From positions 1 through 64,000 of the forward strand of contig NZ_JAKRWM010000006.1 in assembly GCF_022352055.1 (NCBI RefSeq): 64,000 bases of DNA, given 5' to 3'. This document shows, piece after piece, positions 62,777-64,000 of this stretch; position 1 is the first letter of the stretch; every line of letters begins with the position of its first letter. The position numbers and the translations under genes were made by a program. The notes under the pieces were generated by a model that saw only the letters and a list, made by a program, of their open reading frames with translations, had not been told where the DNA came from and did not search any database. The stretch comes from Cohnella mopanensis. GTDB taxonomy: Bacteria; Bacillota; Bacilli; Paenibacillales; Paenibacillaceae.

Positions 62777-63874
62777 TTATCTTACGCGATACTCCTTGAA
62801 CAGCTCGGGAATGATCTCCGTCGAAGCGCCCGGCATCTCCGGCAAGACGTATAAGCCGTTCTTGACGGTCGCCGGCTCCACGAAAATATGCCTGATCCAA
62901 GGGATATACTCCAGCATAATCGCTCCTTGGGTAGCCGCGACGAGGTGCTGATGGATCTGTCCCATGTCTCCAACGTGCGGACAGATCGGCACATCGTAGG
63001 AAGCGGCGAGTCCGGCGACCTGAAGCCATTCCGTAATGCCCGCGACGCGGGTGACGTCGACCTGGCAATACTCGAGCGCGCCGTTGTGAATATAGTCTCT
63101 AAACGCGTATTTGTTGTAGACGTGCTCGCCAAGCGCGATTGGAACATTCAACTCGTCTGCCAGCTTCTTATGTCCCATGATATCGTCCGGATTGAGCGGT
63201 TCCTCGAGCCAGAACAGATCGAACTCCTCGAGCTTCTTGCCCCAAGTCATCGCCGTGTTGATGTTCCATTGCTGGTTTACGTCGATCATGAAGATGACAT
63301 CGTCGCCAATCGCTTTGCGAACCGCCTTACAGCGATCGTAGTCCTCGCGCGGGTCGGACTTGCCGACCTTGATTTTGACACCGGTGAAGCCCTGTTCAAC
63401 GATTTCAGTGACGTCCTTAAGTAAGCGTTCTTTGCTCCAGTTGAGCCAGCCGCCGTTGGTATTGTAAGCTTTAATCCCCTTCGACTTCGCCCCTCCGAGA
63501 TACTGCCAGAGCGGCTTGTTCGAAGCTTTCGCCATGATGTCCCACAACGCGATATCGACGGCGGCCAACGCCATATGCGTGACGCCCGATCTGCCGATCC
63601 AGTGCATTTTGCCGAAACGCATGTCGTTCCACAGCTCTTTGACCATGAACGGATCCTTGCCGATCAATAGAGGAGCATAGTATTTCTCGATCGTATCGAC
63701 GATCATGTCGTCGCCTTCCGCGCAGGTGCCCGTATAGCCGTAGCCGACAAAGCCTTCGTCCGTGTAGATACGAACACCCGCAAGGCCCCAATGGGTCGCG
63801 ACGTTAATGGCATCGGTTATCGGTGGTGTAATCGGGACGTGCAGGACGAACGTTTCTACTTTCGTGATTTTCAT
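62777..63874 (-). CDS. enolase-superfamily sugar acid dehydratase, probable L-fuconate dehydratase
   Basis: A 365-residue mandelate racemase/muconate-lactonizing-type enzyme. Base lysines Lys167 and Lys169 (GVKIKVGK), metal ligands Asp198 (MIDVNQQW), Glu224 (WLEEPL) and Glu250 (LGEHVYN), and His300 (CPHVGD) are all in place, so it is active-looking. It would dehydrate a sugar acid to the 2-keto-3-deoxy form. L-fuconate is inferred from the flanking lactonase, SDR and FAH genes; L-rhamnonate or L-galactonate are alternatives, and it is shorter than the Xanthomonas fuconate dehydratase. The ATG at 63874 has GGGAGATGG upstream. Confidence 0.85.
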   Translation of the reverse strand: MKITKVETFVLHVPITPPITDAINVATHWGLAGVRIYTDEGFVGYGYTGTCAEGDDMIVDTIEKYYAPLLIGKDPFMVKELWNDMRFGKMHWIGRSGVTHMALAAVDIALWDIMAKASNKPLWQYLGGAKSKGIKAYNTNGGWLNWSKERLLKDVTEIVEQGFTGVKIKVGKSDPREDYDRCKAVRKAIGDDVIFMIDVNQQWNINTAMTWGKKLEEFDLFWLEEPLNPDDIMGHKKLADELNVPIALGEHVYNKYAFRDYIHNGALEYCQVDVTRVAGITEWLQVAGLAASYDVPICPHVGDMGQIHQHLVAATQGAIMLEYIPWIRHIFVEPATVKNGLYVLPEMPGASTEIIPELFKEYRVR

Positions 63875-63900
63875 CTGTTCCATCTCCCTGAGTTGTATGA

Positions 63901-64000
63901 TTAATAGCCTAGCGATGCTCCGCCGTCGACGGGAAGAGCAACGCCGGTAATGAAACCTGAAGCCGAACTAGCTAAGAATAACGTCGCTTCCGCGATTTCT
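63901..64000 (-). CDS. SDR dehydrogenase, C-terminal fragment cut by the window edge (probable L-fucose dehydrogenase)
   Basis: The last 33 codons of a minus-strand reading frame encode EIAEATLFLASSASGFITG followed by ALPVDGGASLGY and a TAA stop (63901-63903). The xxATLFLASxxSxFITGxxxxVDGG pattern is the standard C-terminus of short-chain dehydrogenases. It ends 26 bases before the dehydratase start, so it is in the same operon. An SDR at this place would be the aldose dehydrogenase that makes the lactone for the pathway. The rest of the gene lies outside the window. Confidence 0.85.
   Translation of the reverse strand, partial: EIAEATLFLASSASGFITGVALPVDGGASLGY

Noticed and set aside
62763..63068. 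N-terminal extension of the mutarotase frame
   Set aside because: This stretch is Arg-rich, overlaps the dehydratase gene in another frame, and the 106-residue RhaM domain with its own ribosome site is complete without it.

Overview
The window reads as chromosomal DNA of a Gram-positive, low-to-mid GC sporeformer-type Bacillota, most likely Paenibacillaceae (Paenibacillus or Cohnella-like). This is inferred from the strong GGAGG-type ribosome binding sites, many TTG/GTG starts, YesM/YesN-type two-component pairs, the M56/M23 fusion sensor, GlpP antitermination, and the density of sugar-uptake genes. No rRNA, tRNA, CRISPR, transposase or prophage genes were seen.

Layout. 0-1.3 kb: queuosine genes (queF plus a YhhQ/VUT transporter) behind a preQ1-I riboswitch. 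1.3-4.7 kb: a GH4 glycosidase with a divergent AraC regulator, then an orphan sulfate-binding protein. 4.8-7.2 kb: a BlaI/BlaR1-like pair with palindromic operators, whose sensor ends in an M23 domain lacking one zinc ligand; it is followed by a 51-bp tandem array of hairpins. 7.2-11.4 kb: an EamA exporter and a LacI-ThuA-Gfo/Idh operon. 11.4-21.6 kb: a sulfur-scavenging district with two flavin monooxygenases, a HAD hydrolase, an AhpD-like protein, a split sulfonate ABC transporter, MetY, a TlpA thioredoxin and FixH-like proteins. The MetY and permease leaders both carry attenuator-like hairpins. 21.7-23.3 kb: ClpP with an unusual leader, and an ECF sigma factor. 23.4-28.9 kb: two more ThuA loci, a Hyi-type isomerase, a Nudix hydrolase, a second 51-bp array, a Gfo/Idh protein and an AraC regulator. 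28.9-33.9 kb: glpP-glpK-glpD with antiterminator leaders, and an exonuclease/phosphatase-family protein.

34-64 kb is one large, almost entirely minus-strand sugar island. Its first half holds a RhaB-like kinase, a DhnA-type class I aldolase, a TIM-barrel isomerase and a Gfo/Idh oxidoreductase under a divergent DeoR regulator. Next come an RbsACB-type importer and a translationally coupled set of chemoreceptor, AraC-type response regulator, YesM-type kinase and membrane-anchored sugar-binding protein, resembling the clostridial XylFII-LytS-YesN system with a chemoreceptor added. The second half holds a GH95 alpha-L-fucosidase, a MalEFG-type importer, a second YesM/YesN pair with an upstream cre-like site, and what looks like a complete non-phosphorylative L-fucose-type pathway (dehydrogenase, lactonase, dehydratase, second dehydrogenase, FAH-family hydrolase, mutarotase). 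The simplest reading is that fucosylated glycans are cleaved, imported and oxidised to pyruvate and lactate, while the neighbouring locus senses, swims toward and phosphorylates a second, probably related, sugar.

The most unusual things seen are the two 51-bp hairpin arrays sharing architecture and linker motifs, the chemoreceptor fused into a sugar-sensing operon, the non-orthologous rhamnose-like gene set, the zinc-ligand loss in the M56/M23 sensor, and the clpP leader with a 13-bp inverted repeat enclosing a terminator.
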